DNA of 42,254 nucleotides from an uncultured Bacteroidia bacterium (GCA_903850335.1 CAINLJ010000171.1:1-42254), one strand, 5' to 3'; counted from the stretch's first letter, positions 9,208 through 17,714 are shown. Made by a program: numbers and translations. The notes: generated from the letters alone by a model not told the origin.

Positions 9208-9244
9208 TGGATAAATAGACATCGGCGAACGCTATAGAAAATTA

Positions 9245-10720
9245 TTACTCCACTAAAAACTGTCCCATCAAGCCTCCATCTTCATGATTATTGAAATGGC
9301 AATGATACATGTATGGATTTACCCCGCTGGAAAAGTCATCATATTTGGCAATTACTGAGACAGATTCTCCAAGTGGAATATATACCGTATCCTTCCAGCC
9401 GGATTCATACGCTGCTACTGAACCCGAACTGCGGGAAATAATTTTAAACTGTACGTCATGGATATGAAAAGAATGGCCAAAAATATTGTTGTTTACAATA
9501 GTCCATTTCTCAACCGAATTAAGTTTAATGTTTTGATTGATAGTCGTGAATCCATACGTATTATTGTCGAATGTAAAAGCAGATCCGGCTTGCCCGCCTG
9601 TAATCGTGATCGTTCGGCTATTGGTAACATCTGTATTGGTCCAATACACATTATTAGCCAGTGTTGCAGGCAACGAAGTGATAGCATTTGCATTTGATGC
9701 AACCACATTGATATGCAGTAAGCTAAAATCAATATTATTCAACAAGCTCCCAAAATTTCCACTACTTGCGGGTTCTGCACCTGGAAACCCAAAAATCTGA
9801 CCGGAGTTAAAGGCCTTCATGTCTAAACTGGAACCGACAGCATCGCTACCAAGATTTACTAAAATTTCAACTCTCTCACCGACCGCTAATTTCACACGGG
9901 TTACAGGCACAGGGGCATTTAACAGACCGCCATCGTTGGTAATCACATAAAATGTACGATTATCACTAAATCCTAAATTATAGGCTCTTTCAACTTCCGC
10001 ATTTAATATCCTGAAACGTACAAATTGTTTTGGAAGACTTATCTCAGCATTAGGTGTCCCATTAGTAAGCATATAATCGCCGTAAGTGGTTGTAAGATCA
10101 AAAGAATTATCTGTATTATACCTTCTGCTGGTCAGCACTAGTGGAATATCATCTGTTCCATAGGTTCTAGGCAATGCCAGCGCAGACTCTACCGGGTCCT
10201 GAACTATAATAAAACCCCCGGCACCTTTAGTTAACTGCTCCTGGGTTTTCATGTGTAAATGTGGATGATACCAGAAAGTCGCTGCATTGTTCTTTACCTG
10301 GAAATTTGGCGACCAGGTAGCGCCTGCATTGATGATCTGGTGCGGGCCACCATCCATAATCGCCGGTATATGGAAACCATGCCAGTGCACTGTGGTTTGA
10401 TCGGACAGGCTGTTGGTTACATTTATTTGTACATTATCACCTTTGTTCATGATAAGGGTGGGCCCCCAGAATGAATTTCCATTATATCCATAGGTTGGAG
10501 TTACTGCACCTGTTTTCAACTGTTTTGTTGAACTGCCTAAAGTGAGATTAAATGTTGTGCCGGTCAATGTTGGTGGTATCCATAGCGCATTGTAAGTTTT
10601 ATCAGTGCTTGTGTTGGTTCCGCTACCAGAGATGTCGGTTGTTTTTTTACAATTTAAAATAATTGCTGAAAATGTAAATACGAGAACCAGTTTGCCTAAT
10701 TGGGGTTTATTTATAGTCAT
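9245..10720 (-). CDS. multicopper oxidase lipoprotein
   Basis: A 491-residue exported oxidase with lipobox IILNC (C24), so it is probably anchored to a membrane. Cupredoxin domains run from about 45 to the C-terminus. All four copper-binding motifs are intact: HWHG (H112, H114), HPHLH (H152, H154), HSFHIH (H416, H419, H421) and HCHFNNHEDGGLM (H473, C474, H475, H479, M485). These build one type 1 copper and the type 2/type 3 trinuclear cluster, so the protein should oxidise a substrate with O2 as acceptor. Overall layout is closest to CotA/CueO/bilirubin-oxidase-like laccases. There is no long Met-rich loop of the CueO type. Substrate could be cuprous ion, Mn(II), a phenol or another reductant. 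Neighbours are the DUF1566 lipoprotein gene 38 bp upstream and the MORN/SCO pair downstream. Confidence 0.94.
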   Translation of the reverse strand: MTINKPQLGKLVLVFTFSAIILNCKKTTDISGSGTNTSTDKTYNALWIPPTLTGTTFNLTLGSSTKQLKTGAVTPTYGYNGNSFWGPTLIMNKGDNVQINVTNSLSDQTTVHWHGFHIPAIMDGGPHQIINAGATWSPNFQVKNNAATFWYHPHLHMKTQEQLTKGAGGFIIVQDPVESALALPRTYGTDDIPLVLTSRRYNTDNSFDLTTTYGDYMLTNGTPNAEISLPKQFVRFRILNAEVERAYNLGFSDNRTFYVITNDGGLLNAPVPVTRVKLAVGERVEILVNLGSDAVGSSLDMKAFNSGQIFGFPGAEPASSGNFGSLLNNIDFSLLHINVVASNANAITSLPATLANNVYWTNTDVTNSRTITITGGQAGSAFTFDNNTYGFTTINQNIKLNSVEKWTIVNNNIFGHSFHIHDVQFKIISRSSGSVAAYESGWKDTVYIPLGESVSVIAKYDDFSSGVNPYMYHCHFNNHEDGGLMGQFLVE

Positions 10721-10758
10721 TTTTTATTTTTAAAATTTGCCATCTTTAAATTTCGCGA

Positions 10759-11985
10759 CTATTTATTCCGGACCAATCGCACATAGTTTAACACCCGTTC
10801 CTCACCTTGACCGGTTCCTACTGTCTTTTTGTCGAAACGCACTGCTCCAGCCCCGTGAAGGTCTTCGCCGCTTCCATTTTCTGCCCGGCCAAAAGCCACA
10901 TACCAGGAATTGTTGTAAGTGCCGGTTGGATTTGAAATTGCCGATGTACTTGTCCAGTAATAGGGATAGTCGGCCTTTCCGCCAGCGTTTAGAATAGCCG
11001 TACAACTGAACATGGCATTGATTGCCGGACCCACATTGGCTGGATTTGTTGCACCTGGCGACCGTGTGTAATCGACCAAACTTTGAAGTTCCTTTGTATT
11101 GAGGAGACGCCAATCGTTGTGCCCCAGATAATTTGCGTTATTCTGCGTTTGCGCATAGGCCAGTGCGTGTTCCCAATCCATTCCCGAACCGTTGTCGGTT
11201 TGCTGCCACATCAAGCCGGTTGCCAAATCAGAAATCGTTCCATCACTATTGTTTTGAAAAAGGTTGACACCGTAGGAAAGGTTGCCCCTTACGCAACGAA
11301 CCTGGTGCTTTGGACCGACACTGATACTATACGATTTAATGTGTCCGGTACCGAAATTCACACCGAAGGCAAGTTCTGAACCGGGCGTTTCCCCACTTAC
11401 ATTGCCCATCACTCCTGTATATTTGTCACTGCTCCAGAAAATGGCGTGACTGAGGTCTTGTTCATCCGTATATTTAATATCAAAATAGTTTGTATCAATC
11501 CAGGGCCAACCGGTACTTGCATTCCACAACGAATAAAGTTCCTTGATGGTCGGCAATCGCCAGTCGCTGAAACCGCCATATTTCTGATTGTTCAGATTGT
11601 CAGCCACCGCTTGAGAGGCAGCCCAGTAATAAGTGCCACTGTCATAGCTTTTCTGCCAGGTCAGGCCGGTAATTTCATCTTTAACAGTTAGTCCATCACT
11701 GCTTTTGGTGTAAACAGGAGTTGTATGTGCAAACCGGGCGTCCTGACCATAAAAAGCTGCACCCAAGGCAGGAGCAGTGATCTTATTACCGGAGCCATCC
11801 CACGTTCCGGTCTGACTGGTTCCAACGATAGGATAACTGCCGTTCGAGGCAGCTTCGCGCGGAACAATTTGTAAATCTCCGGAAGTTGTCGAAGTATCAT
11901 CTTTTTTGCACTTTGTTGATGTAAAAAGAAAGACTGCTGCAATAAACAGAGTTGCTAAACGGGATGATAGTTTAAATCTTTTCAT
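10759..11985 (-). CDS. twin DUF1566 (Lcl_C) domain lipoprotein
   Basis: A 408-residue exported protein with lipoprotein signal ending STKC (C26). It contains two tandem DUF1566/Lcl_C units, at about 97-233 and 247-407. Each begins with a DG...TGLxWQ segment (TGLTWQKS and TGLMWQQT), contains a DWRL...KEL segment (residues 141-150 and 291-300) and ends in VRCVRG or VRLVRNK. The fold is a C-type-lectin-like module found in surface proteins; the Legionella collagen-like adhesin Lcl uses it to bind glycosaminoglycans. Ligand here is unknown. By eye its GC content is clearly higher than that of the flanking genes, which hints at a different origin. It is 45 bp after the Spy-like gene and 38 bp before the multicopper oxidase gene. 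Confidence 0.88.
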   Translation of the reverse strand: MKRFKLSSRLATLFIAAVFLFTSTKCKKDDTSTTSGDLQIVPREAASNGSYPIVGTSQTGTWDGSGNKITAPALGAAFYGQDARFAHTTPVYTKSSDGLTVKDEITGLTWQKSYDSGTYYWAASQAVADNLNNQKYGGFSDWRLPTIKELYSLWNASTGWPWIDTNYFDIKYTDEQDLSHAIFWSSDKYTGVMGNVSGETPGSELAFGVNFGTGHIKSYSISVGPKHQVRCVRGNLSYGVNLFQNNSDGTISDLATGLMWQQTDNGSGMDWEHALAYAQTQNNANYLGHNDWRLLNTKELQSLVDYTRSPGATNPANVGPAINAMFSCTAILNAGGKADYPYYWTSTSAISNPTGTYNNSWYVAFGRAENGSGEDLHGAGAVRFDKKTVGTGQGEERVLNYVRLVRNK

Positions 11986-12030
11986 GATATATTTATTTTA
12001 TTCTATTTCCTGTCATATTTGTAACGTGAT

Positions 12031-12432
12031 TTATGGCTTAACAGGATGAAGATCATTATCTTCAGGACCCTTTGGACGTGCGGACAATTCCAGTTCAAGG
12101 TATTTGGGGAATATCGATTGGGGAATAGCTTGCCTCACTTTTTCATCCCTGATTTTGCCTAGAGCATCCACTTTTGCTTTTTCGGGTCTTATTGGCGGAT
12201 TTGCGCTCTTGTCGACAAGCTTTTCAATCTCTGCAAAGAATTCATTAAATGCAGAGGTAACTTTTTCGGTTTGCTGTTTGTTGAGATTTAGCGGCTTGCA
12301 AATTCTCTCCTCCACCATTCCAATTCGCTCTTTTTGGGATGGGGGTTGCTGCGATCCATCTTTAGGTTGTGAGAAGCCGAAATTTATTCCTACAAAAAGG
12401 ATAATTATTGATGTAAATACTCTTGTCTTCAT
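12031..12432 (-). CDS. Spy/CpxP-like small periplasmic protein
   Basis: The open frame reaches 12483, but the ATG at 12432 gives a clean signal peptide (MKTRVFTSIIILFVG..., cleavage near residues 20-22) and puts a consensus promoter box at a sensible distance. The mature ~110 residues are mostly helical and charged. The segment LNLNKQQTEKV at 48-58 resembles the LTxxQ motif of Spy/CpxP/CnrX-type metal- and stress-sensing periplasmic proteins. Pro/Gly-rich ends flank the helical core (PKDGSQQPPSQ near 23-33, and SARPKGPEDNDLHPVKP at the C-terminus). There is one cysteine, C45. It is the promoter-proximal gene of the ten-gene run and the only small periplasmic one, so it could feed a signal to the histidine kinase encoded at the other end. 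Family assignment rests on weak similarity. Confidence 0.6.
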   Translation of the reverse strand: MKTRVFTSIIILFVGINFGFSQPKDGSQQPPSQKERIGMVEERICKPLNLNKQQTEKVTSAFNEFFAEIEKLVDKSANPPIRPEKAKVDALGKIRDEKVRQAIPQSIFPKYLELELSARPKGPEDNDLHPVKP

Positions 12433-12464
12433 CGCTGAATTATTAAGGATTATTAATTTGAAGA

Positions 12465-12496
12465 CAAATATAGAGGAGGGCAATTTGGACTTAAAA
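12465..12496 (-). promoter_or_regulatory. Bacteroidota-type promoter of the ten-gene operon
   Basis: On the minus strand the sequence TATATTTG (12472-12465) matches the -7 consensus TAnnTTTG exactly. A TTTT (12496-12493) stands 20 nt upstream where the -33 TTTG element is expected. Transcription would start near 12458 and give a leader of about 25 nt before the ATG at 12432. No comparably good box was seen inside the tight gaps further down the run, which supports a single main transcript. Confidence 0.6.
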
Positions 12497-12644
12497 TAAG
12501 TTCACCCGATGGTCGTGATCTGTCACTAAAGGATTAATAATTATCACTGAAACTGGATAAACTCTTTAAAAATTGATTAATCTATGATAAGGCATTTATT
12601 CATAACCTTATAACATTGAAAATAAAATAACCAGCCCGCTAACG

Positions 12645-13187
12645 TTAGAGTAAAAATGATTTAGCTGAGATGGAATTGCGATTATGGATTTTATAAAATG
12701 AATTAAATACTTTCAATTCAGGTTCTCCTTTAGATAAGTCACTTTCAAGAATCAGCTCAGAAGTCTCCCTTAGCTCCGGAACATCCATGAAATCAGCAGA
12801 TATACCTTCCTGCTGATCACTGATCTCAGACAAGAAACGCAGCCATAATACCTGTAGTCGCTTATCAGTAAATTGTTTGGATTTGAATTTTGGAAGCTCA
12901 ATAAAAACAAATTCCAAACCTTCGATTACTTTAATGCTGTCCAGAGCATTTGCATCTTAACAATAAACTGTTGTCCTATCTCGTCGAGGCATCTAACATC
13001 TAGGATAGAATTCTTAAATACAGGGATTTCTGGTACCGGTTTGGCTGGCAAATATTCAAGCGATACAATTTGACGATCCTTCTCCAGAGGCAAAACTGCA
13101 TTTAGAAAACTTTTAAGCAGATGAGGATGTTCCCCAAAAATTTTCTTAAATGTTAAATCATTCTTTGGATTAAGGTAGCGTCTATTC
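12645..13187 (-). pseudogene. remnant of an Rpn/PD-(D/E)XK transposase-family nuclease
   Basis: Two pieces of one gene are readable on the minus strand. From about 13187 the frame reads RRYLNPKNDLTFKKIFGEH, then a stretch containing LDVRCLDEIGQQFIVKMQMLW, which is the conserved N-terminal half of the PDDEXK_2 (PF12784) nuclease family. At about 12936 this frame ends in a stop. A second frame then reads VIEGLEFVFIELPKF and continues to 12645, matching the C-terminal part of the same family. About 100 residues of the middle are missing, the two halves are in different frames, and the N-terminal frame has a stop instead of a start (TAG two codons upstream). The intact family member is about 290-300 residues, so this copy is deleted, frameshifted and headless. 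Such genes are mobile-element-like and recombination-associated. Confidence 0.85.
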
Positions 13188-13207
13188 TATTATTTCGATA
13201 ATATTGC

Positions 13208-14755
13208 TCAAAGAGTTAGAGACTGCTTAGGATTAACGCTTTTTCCCCTCCTGTTTGGCAATAGCCATATCATAAATCCACTGATTAATACAATTAGAAC
13301 AGATAATCCTGCAAAGGGTATATACAACAAATAAAAAAACCCAAGGAATGGCTCAAGAACCCGTCCGGTATGAATCTCAAGCGCAAAATTCCAGAGTGAG
13401 ATTGGCGATTTAAATTTGATCGTCTCAGGCATGTCCCAGGTTTCTCCAGTGTACTTTTCAGATAATCCCTTGTTATAATCAAATATCCACTCCCGGTTTT
13501 TCAAATCCTTTATATATCCGGCTACCATGTGATTAGAAACCGGACGAGCCATACCAGACGACGCTTCATAACCATTACCGGTAAAGAAATCGACAGATTC
13601 TCCGGAGAAGGTGTCCCAGATATACATTCCCGAAAAGGAGCCTGCCAGATATTTTGATGCGCCCAATGATTCAAAAACATTGCAACCCATCAGACTGACT
13701 GGAGGTTGTGAATGAATTTTGACAAGCGTAGAGCACAGTTTTTCTTCAGCCTGATAAAAGCCGTCAGCAGTTGAGAAGACATAGTTACCTGTCTGCTGAT
13801 TCCATAAGCCTTTACGTAGCTTATCATGCCAGGGATTGTCTGTGTCGAGGTGTGATCCGGGAAGGATTCCTACACTTTTATCGATGATTGGGATCAGAAG
13901 GGGTGGTCTTAAGAATATCCCGGCTGTAGTGTTAATAATCAGAAAAATTGCAAAGACATATCCTACAAGATTATGCAATTTTAGATTCAGACTAAAGGCA
14001 TGGGGAAGTTTTCCAGATGAACCTGTAAGTTTCTTTTTGCGTTTTATAAGTTTTGGAAGGAAAAAATGAAATAGACCTGTAATTGAAAGTGCAATCGTTA
14101 CAATTCCCAGAATATCCACCAGAAGCTTACCGACTATTCCAAACAGTTCTCCACTGTGAAGTTCCCAAAGGGTATTAAATAGTCCTGCCTTTTTAAAATA
14201 ACCCTCAGGTGGTGGGAGGGTAATTGTTGAAAAATGATTTAAATCAGGGGTCTTAATCAGAAAATCCCTGGTTAGGATCATCAGAGTGTCCTGTTTCTTA
14301 AATAAATCTACCATCCGTTGTTCAGGAAGTGCCATCGGGACAGCTTCCCAGCACGCGCTGTGTATTGCTCTCCGATATAATCTAAATTGTGTGGCTGCGA
14401 CAAGTTGATCATGAAAACGCACTACCTGGTTTATCTTTCGGTTGTCAATTCCTGCTGGAAAGCCTTGATTATAATCAATATAGTTATTTGTGGTTTTTAT
14501 CCAGATTCCAATATTGCCAAAGATCAGAAGGGAATCTTTATTTAGATTGAAACCACCGCGCACTGTAGCCTGATTCCAGTTCTTGTATTCGTAGGACTTT
14601 GGCAGCCATTTTCGGGATATGTCAACTCCCGAAAACAGACTTCTGTGATTCATAATTATTCCTGAGAAAGCAAAGTGAATCGCAAAAAGCGTTATAGCAA
14701 CTCCCGGCCATTTATGTAGTTTTCGGAAAGTACTTATAATTTTTTTGCGATCCAT
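13208..14755 (-). CDS. PepSY-associated transmembrane protein
   Basis: A 515-residue inner-membrane protein of the PepSY_TM family. It has four main hydrophobic segments (about 17-36, 207-232, 262-284 and 475-500) separated by two large extracytoplasmic regions. Histidines recur at membrane edges in similar contexts: LHKWPG (H14), LHSGELFG (H200), LHNLVGYVF (H261) and IHTGRVLEPFLG (about H462). These could bind heme or a quinone, as proposed for related ferric-reductase-like family members, but that is inference. It follows norB on the same strand after 105 bp, so it may be part of the NO-defence transcript or have its own promoter; I see no strong box in that gap. Possible roles are electron delivery to, or assembly of, the NO reductase, or an unrelated iron/heme function. 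Confidence 0.8.
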   Translation of the reverse strand: MDRKKIISTFRKLHKWPGVAITLFAIHFAFSGIIMNHRSLFSGVDISRKWLPKSYEYKNWNQATVRGGFNLNKDSLLIFGNIGIWIKTTNNYIDYNQGFPAGIDNRKINQVVRFHDQLVAATQFRLYRRAIHSACWEAVPMALPEQRMVDLFKKQDTLMILTRDFLIKTPDLNHFSTITLPPPEGYFKKAGLFNTLWELHSGELFGIVGKLLVDILGIVTIALSITGLFHFFLPKLIKRKKKLTGSSGKLPHAFSLNLKLHNLVGYVFAIFLIINTTAGIFLRPPLLIPIIDKSVGILPGSHLDTDNPWHDKLRKGLWNQQTGNYVFSTADGFYQAEEKLCSTLVKIHSQPPVSLMGCNVFESLGASKYLAGSFSGMYIWDTFSGESVDFFTGNGYEASSGMARPVSNHMVAGYIKDLKNREWIFDYNKGLSEKYTGETWDMPETIKFKSPISLWNFALEIHTGRVLEPFLGFFYLLYIPFAGLSVLIVLISGFMIWLLPNRRGKSVNPKQSLTL

Positions 14756-14790
14756 ATTAAATTAACCTTTAATTTTATAACAATACTCTT

Positions 14791-14820
14791 CGCTACCAAG
14801 ACACAAAGACACTAAAAAGG
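14791..14820. repeat. possible dispersed-repeat remnant
   Basis: The norB/PepSY gap contains a run built on ACCAAGACACAAAGACAC, a low-complexity CAAAGACAC motif that I recall as common in bacterial intergenic repeats. Only one copy is in the window, so repeat status is a guess from memory and would need a whole-genome count. Confidence 0.3.
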
Positions 14821-14860
14821 CACTAAATATCCTTCTCTCATTCCCCCCTACTTTCCCGCT

Positions 14861-17110
14861 CTAATTTTCTCCCTCTTTCTCATGGCTCCATCCTCCTTTG
14901 AGTCCGAAGATAAACCAAACGAGTGCTAATGTTCCTGCATCAAAAATGGTATCACCGAAAACCCGCATCCATTTTAAAGTTGCCATCAACGGTGTTTGCA
15001 TAAATTCTGCTGAACGTGCAAACCACAAACCATCCTTGACACTGGCCAAGGTTTGCAAAAGTCCAATCGGGAAGACACTGAAAAGGACCATTGTGGCTAA
15101 ACCAACATTGATTGACCAGAAGGCAAATTTGATCCATTTATCTTTCCAAACAACTTCTTTGTTCATATCACGTAACACAAATAGCATGAGTCCAATACCT
15201 AACATTCCATAGACTCCGAAAAGGGCAGTATGACCGTGAACGGCTGTGGTATTTAATCCCTGCATGTAATAGAGTGCAATCGGTGGATTAATCAGAAATC
15301 CGAATATTCCAGCCCCAACCAGATTCCAGAATGCAACAGCAATAAAGCAATAAATTGGCCATTTATAAGCCTTACTCCATTGTGCCATTTTGCTGATTTT
15401 AAGATTGTCATACGCCTCGAAACCCATAAGAACAAGTGGTACAACCTCCAGCGCACTAAATGTTGCTCCCAATGCCATTATTGCTGTGGGTGTGCCTGTA
15501 AAATACAGATGGTGAAATGTTCCCAGGATACCGCCCGCAAGGAATACAACCGTTGAGAACAGTACCGCCGTGGTTGCTGTAGCTGCCTTCACAATATGCA
15601 AACGAACGAAAAGAAATGCTGTAATAACTGAAGCAAAGACTTCAAAGAACCCTTCTACCCAAAGATGAACGACCCACCAGCGCCAGTATTCGGCAACTGC
15701 CAGATTAGTGTGACGACCCCACATTAGCCCTGCACCATAGAATGCTGCAATTGCAACTGATGAAATCAGGAACATTGCGAGGAGATTCCGGCTTTCAGAT
15801 TTTTGTTTGAGTGCAGGCCATATTGCACGTCCCATCAATATTAACCAGATAACAAGTCCTACAAAAAGAAAAATCTGCCAAAACCGTCCAAGATCAACAT
15901 ATTCATAACCCTGATGACCAAACCAGAAGTTCTGGATCAGACCGAGTTTCTGCATTACACCCATCCACTGTCCGGCCAACGATCCTGCTACAATTACTAA
16001 TAAAGCAGTAAATAAGAAATTCACACCCAAACGCTGAAAACGGGGCTCCACCCCCGAGATTGCCGGTGCATAATACAAACCCGTTGCCAGCCAAGAGGTC
16101 GCAATCCAGAAAATTGCAATTTGTACATGCCAGGTACGCGAAATTGAATATGGAAGCCAGTCACCTAACGGTATACCATAAAAAGCATGACCTTCGACAC
16201 CGTAATGCGCAGTAATCACACCCATGATAACCTGAACAAGTAGCAGGATAGAAACAATCCAGAAATACTTTAAAGTTGCTTTTTGAGAAGGGGAGTGGGT
16301 CGCTTTTAGCTGAGGATTTATTTTTGGAAACTCCTCCTCCTTTTCATCACGCTTCCTGGCATAATACCAAACCATTAATCCAATTCCTGCCAAAAGCATC
16401 ATCACACTGAAACCTGTCCAAAGAAGGAGTTCACCTGTTGGACGGTTACCAACCAACTCTTCAGCAGGCCAGTTATTGGTATAGGATATCTCCTGCCCAG
16501 GACGTTGCGTGACACAAGCCCACGAAATCCAGAAGAAAAATGCGTTCAGCTGACGTATACGCTCAGGATCCTTAAGCGAATTTACAGGAAGGGCATAAGC
16601 ATTCCGAAGATTCGCCATTTCCGGATTATTAGTGAATAATCCACTGTAAAACAAGGTGTTACTTGCAATTGCTTCAGCCCTTAAGTCCGAAACGGTGAGG
16701 TTTTTTGTAGTCACCTGATAAGTATTCTGCCGGATATCCTCCTGTAATCTGATTTTTAACGCGGCCTGTCGCTGATGACTAAGCTTATGATACGGTAGGC
16801 TGTCGGTTTTTACTGCTAATTTGTCAAGCATAAAAACGGCCTCTTTATGCAGCCAGTCGGCACTCCAGTCAGGCGCCTGATAGGCACCATGTCCCCAAAC
16901 TGTTCCAATTTCCTGACCGCCAACAGATTGCCAAACATTTTGGCCATCCATAATGTCCTCACCAGTAAAAAGCACCTTCCCATCTGCGGTCATTATCTTA
17001 TCAGGAATAGGAGGTGCCTGGCGGTAAATCTCCCGACCATAGTAAATAAGTACAGCAAATGAAATGGTCATCACCAGGATAAAGCTAATCCATAGTTTTT
17101 TAGTGTTCAT
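14861..17110 (-). CDS. norB: quinol-dependent nitric oxide reductase (qNOR)
   Basis: A 749-residue single-chain NO reductase that reduces 2 NO to N2O with electrons from quinol. An N-terminal anchor (about 8-24) and a NorC-like periplasmic domain (about 25-225) lack any CxxCH heme-c motif, as expected for the quinol type. The heme-copper-oxidase-like core of about 12 helices follows. Ligands can be matched to cytochrome c-type NOR: low-spin heme b by H328 (RTWHVQ) and H627, heme b3 by H625 (AVHGHTALFG), and FeB by H482, H533 and H534 (GTFHHLYF), with the essential glutamate E486 in VVHLWVEGFFEVF. All are present. It is 46 bp downstream of the hemerythrin gene and is likely co-transcribed with ric. 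The role is NO detoxification and not complete denitrification, since no nirS/nirK/nosZ is nearby. Confidence 0.96.
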   Translation of the reverse strand: MNTKKLWISFILVMTISFAVLIYYGREIYRQAPPIPDKIMTADGKVLFTGEDIMDGQNVWQSVGGQEIGTVWGHGAYQAPDWSADWLHKEAVFMLDKLAVKTDSLPYHKLSHQRQAALKIRLQEDIRQNTYQVTTKNLTVSDLRAEAIASNTLFYSGLFTNNPEMANLRNAYALPVNSLKDPERIRQLNAFFFWISWACVTQRPGQEISYTNNWPAEELVGNRPTGELLLWTGFSVMMLLAGIGLMVWYYARKRDEKEEEFPKINPQLKATHSPSQKATLKYFWIVSILLLVQVIMGVITAHYGVEGHAFYGIPLGDWLPYSISRTWHVQIAIFWIATSWLATGLYYAPAISGVEPRFQRLGVNFLFTALLVIVAGSLAGQWMGVMQKLGLIQNFWFGHQGYEYVDLGRFWQIFLFVGLVIWLILMGRAIWPALKQKSESRNLLAMFLISSVAIAAFYGAGLMWGRHTNLAVAEYWRWWVVHLWVEGFFEVFASVITAFLFVRLHIVKAATATTAVLFSTVVFLAGGILGTFHHLYFTGTPTAIMALGATFSALEVVPLVLMGFEAYDNLKISKMAQWSKAYKWPIYCFIAVAFWNLVGAGIFGFLINPPIALYYMQGLNTTAVHGHTALFGVYGMLGIGLMLFVLRDMNKEVVWKDKWIKFAFWSINVGLATMVLFSVFPIGLLQTLASVKDGLWFARSAEFMQTPLMATLKWMRVFGDTIFDAGTLALVWFIFGLKGGWSHEKEGEN

Positions 17111-17156
17111 CAGTTTTAATTTAAAGTGAAAATTAGAGTGATTGTAAGTCTAAAGT

Positions 17157-17702
17157 TTAATTATAAGCCTGTTCCAGCTTGGATATTCTGGTTACAAATT
17201 GACTTTTATTCTGATTAGATGTACTTTTATTTTCAAGATTTTCGAATTTTAGGAGCAATGCCTGCTGATCGGAAACTGAAAAGGCATTATCGGCCATTCT
17301 GAAAAGCATGTTATTTTCCTTGTAGATATGATTTTGAAGCAATTCTCCATAGCCATGAATATTGGCATAAACCAAATTCAGAGCCGAAAGATCTCCCTCT
17401 TTGAGAAGTTGAATGTTTTCAGAAATTCCTTTAACATATTCCCTGCCTGCTGCGTGTTCCAGAAGCATTACAGCAAGAGGTCCCTGTGTTAATGAAAATC
17501 CGCGTTCTGACATCAATGGAAAGAGTAAATTTTCTTCTTTGGCATGATGCAGCCCATCGGCATAATTTCTGATTAAATCGAGTGCCTCTTCTAAATGAGC
17601 AATTACAGGGGAAGCATGAGTAGTCATCGTTTCCATCACATCAATAAGCCGAAGGATATATGTATGATCGTCTTCCAGATTTTGTGTTGCATAATTCATC
17701 AT
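17157..17702 (-). CDS. hemerythrin-domain protein
   Basis: A 181-residue cytoplasmic four-helix-bundle protein. Candidate di-iron ligands follow the hemerythrin pattern: H13 (EDDHTYIL), H52/H53 and E57 (LHHAKEENLLFPLM), H83 (LLEHAAGREY), and H125 and E129 (NHIYKENNMLF). Such proteins bind O2 or NO at a non-heme di-iron site. It sits 12 bp after ric and 46 bp before norB, so it most likely binds or delivers NO, or protects the iron-sulfur repair pathway. Two adjacent ATG codons (17702 and 17699) are equally possible starts. The charged C-terminal tail (about 150-181) is beyond the bundle and has no recognised motif. Confidence 0.9.
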   Translation of the reverse strand: MMNYATQNLEDDHTYILRLIDVMETMTTHASPVIAHLEEALDLIRNYADGLHHAKEENLLFPLMSERGFSLTQGPLAVMLLEHAAGREYVKGISENIQLLKEGDLSALNLVYANIHGYGELLQNHIYKENNMLFRMADNAFSVSDQQALLLKFENLENKSTSNQNKSQFVTRISKLEQAYN

Positions 17703-17714
17703 TCTCTAAATTTT

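Noticed and set aside
12873-13073. 66-residue plus-strand frame
   Set aside because: It overlaps the readable nuclease pseudogene on the other strand and has no motif.
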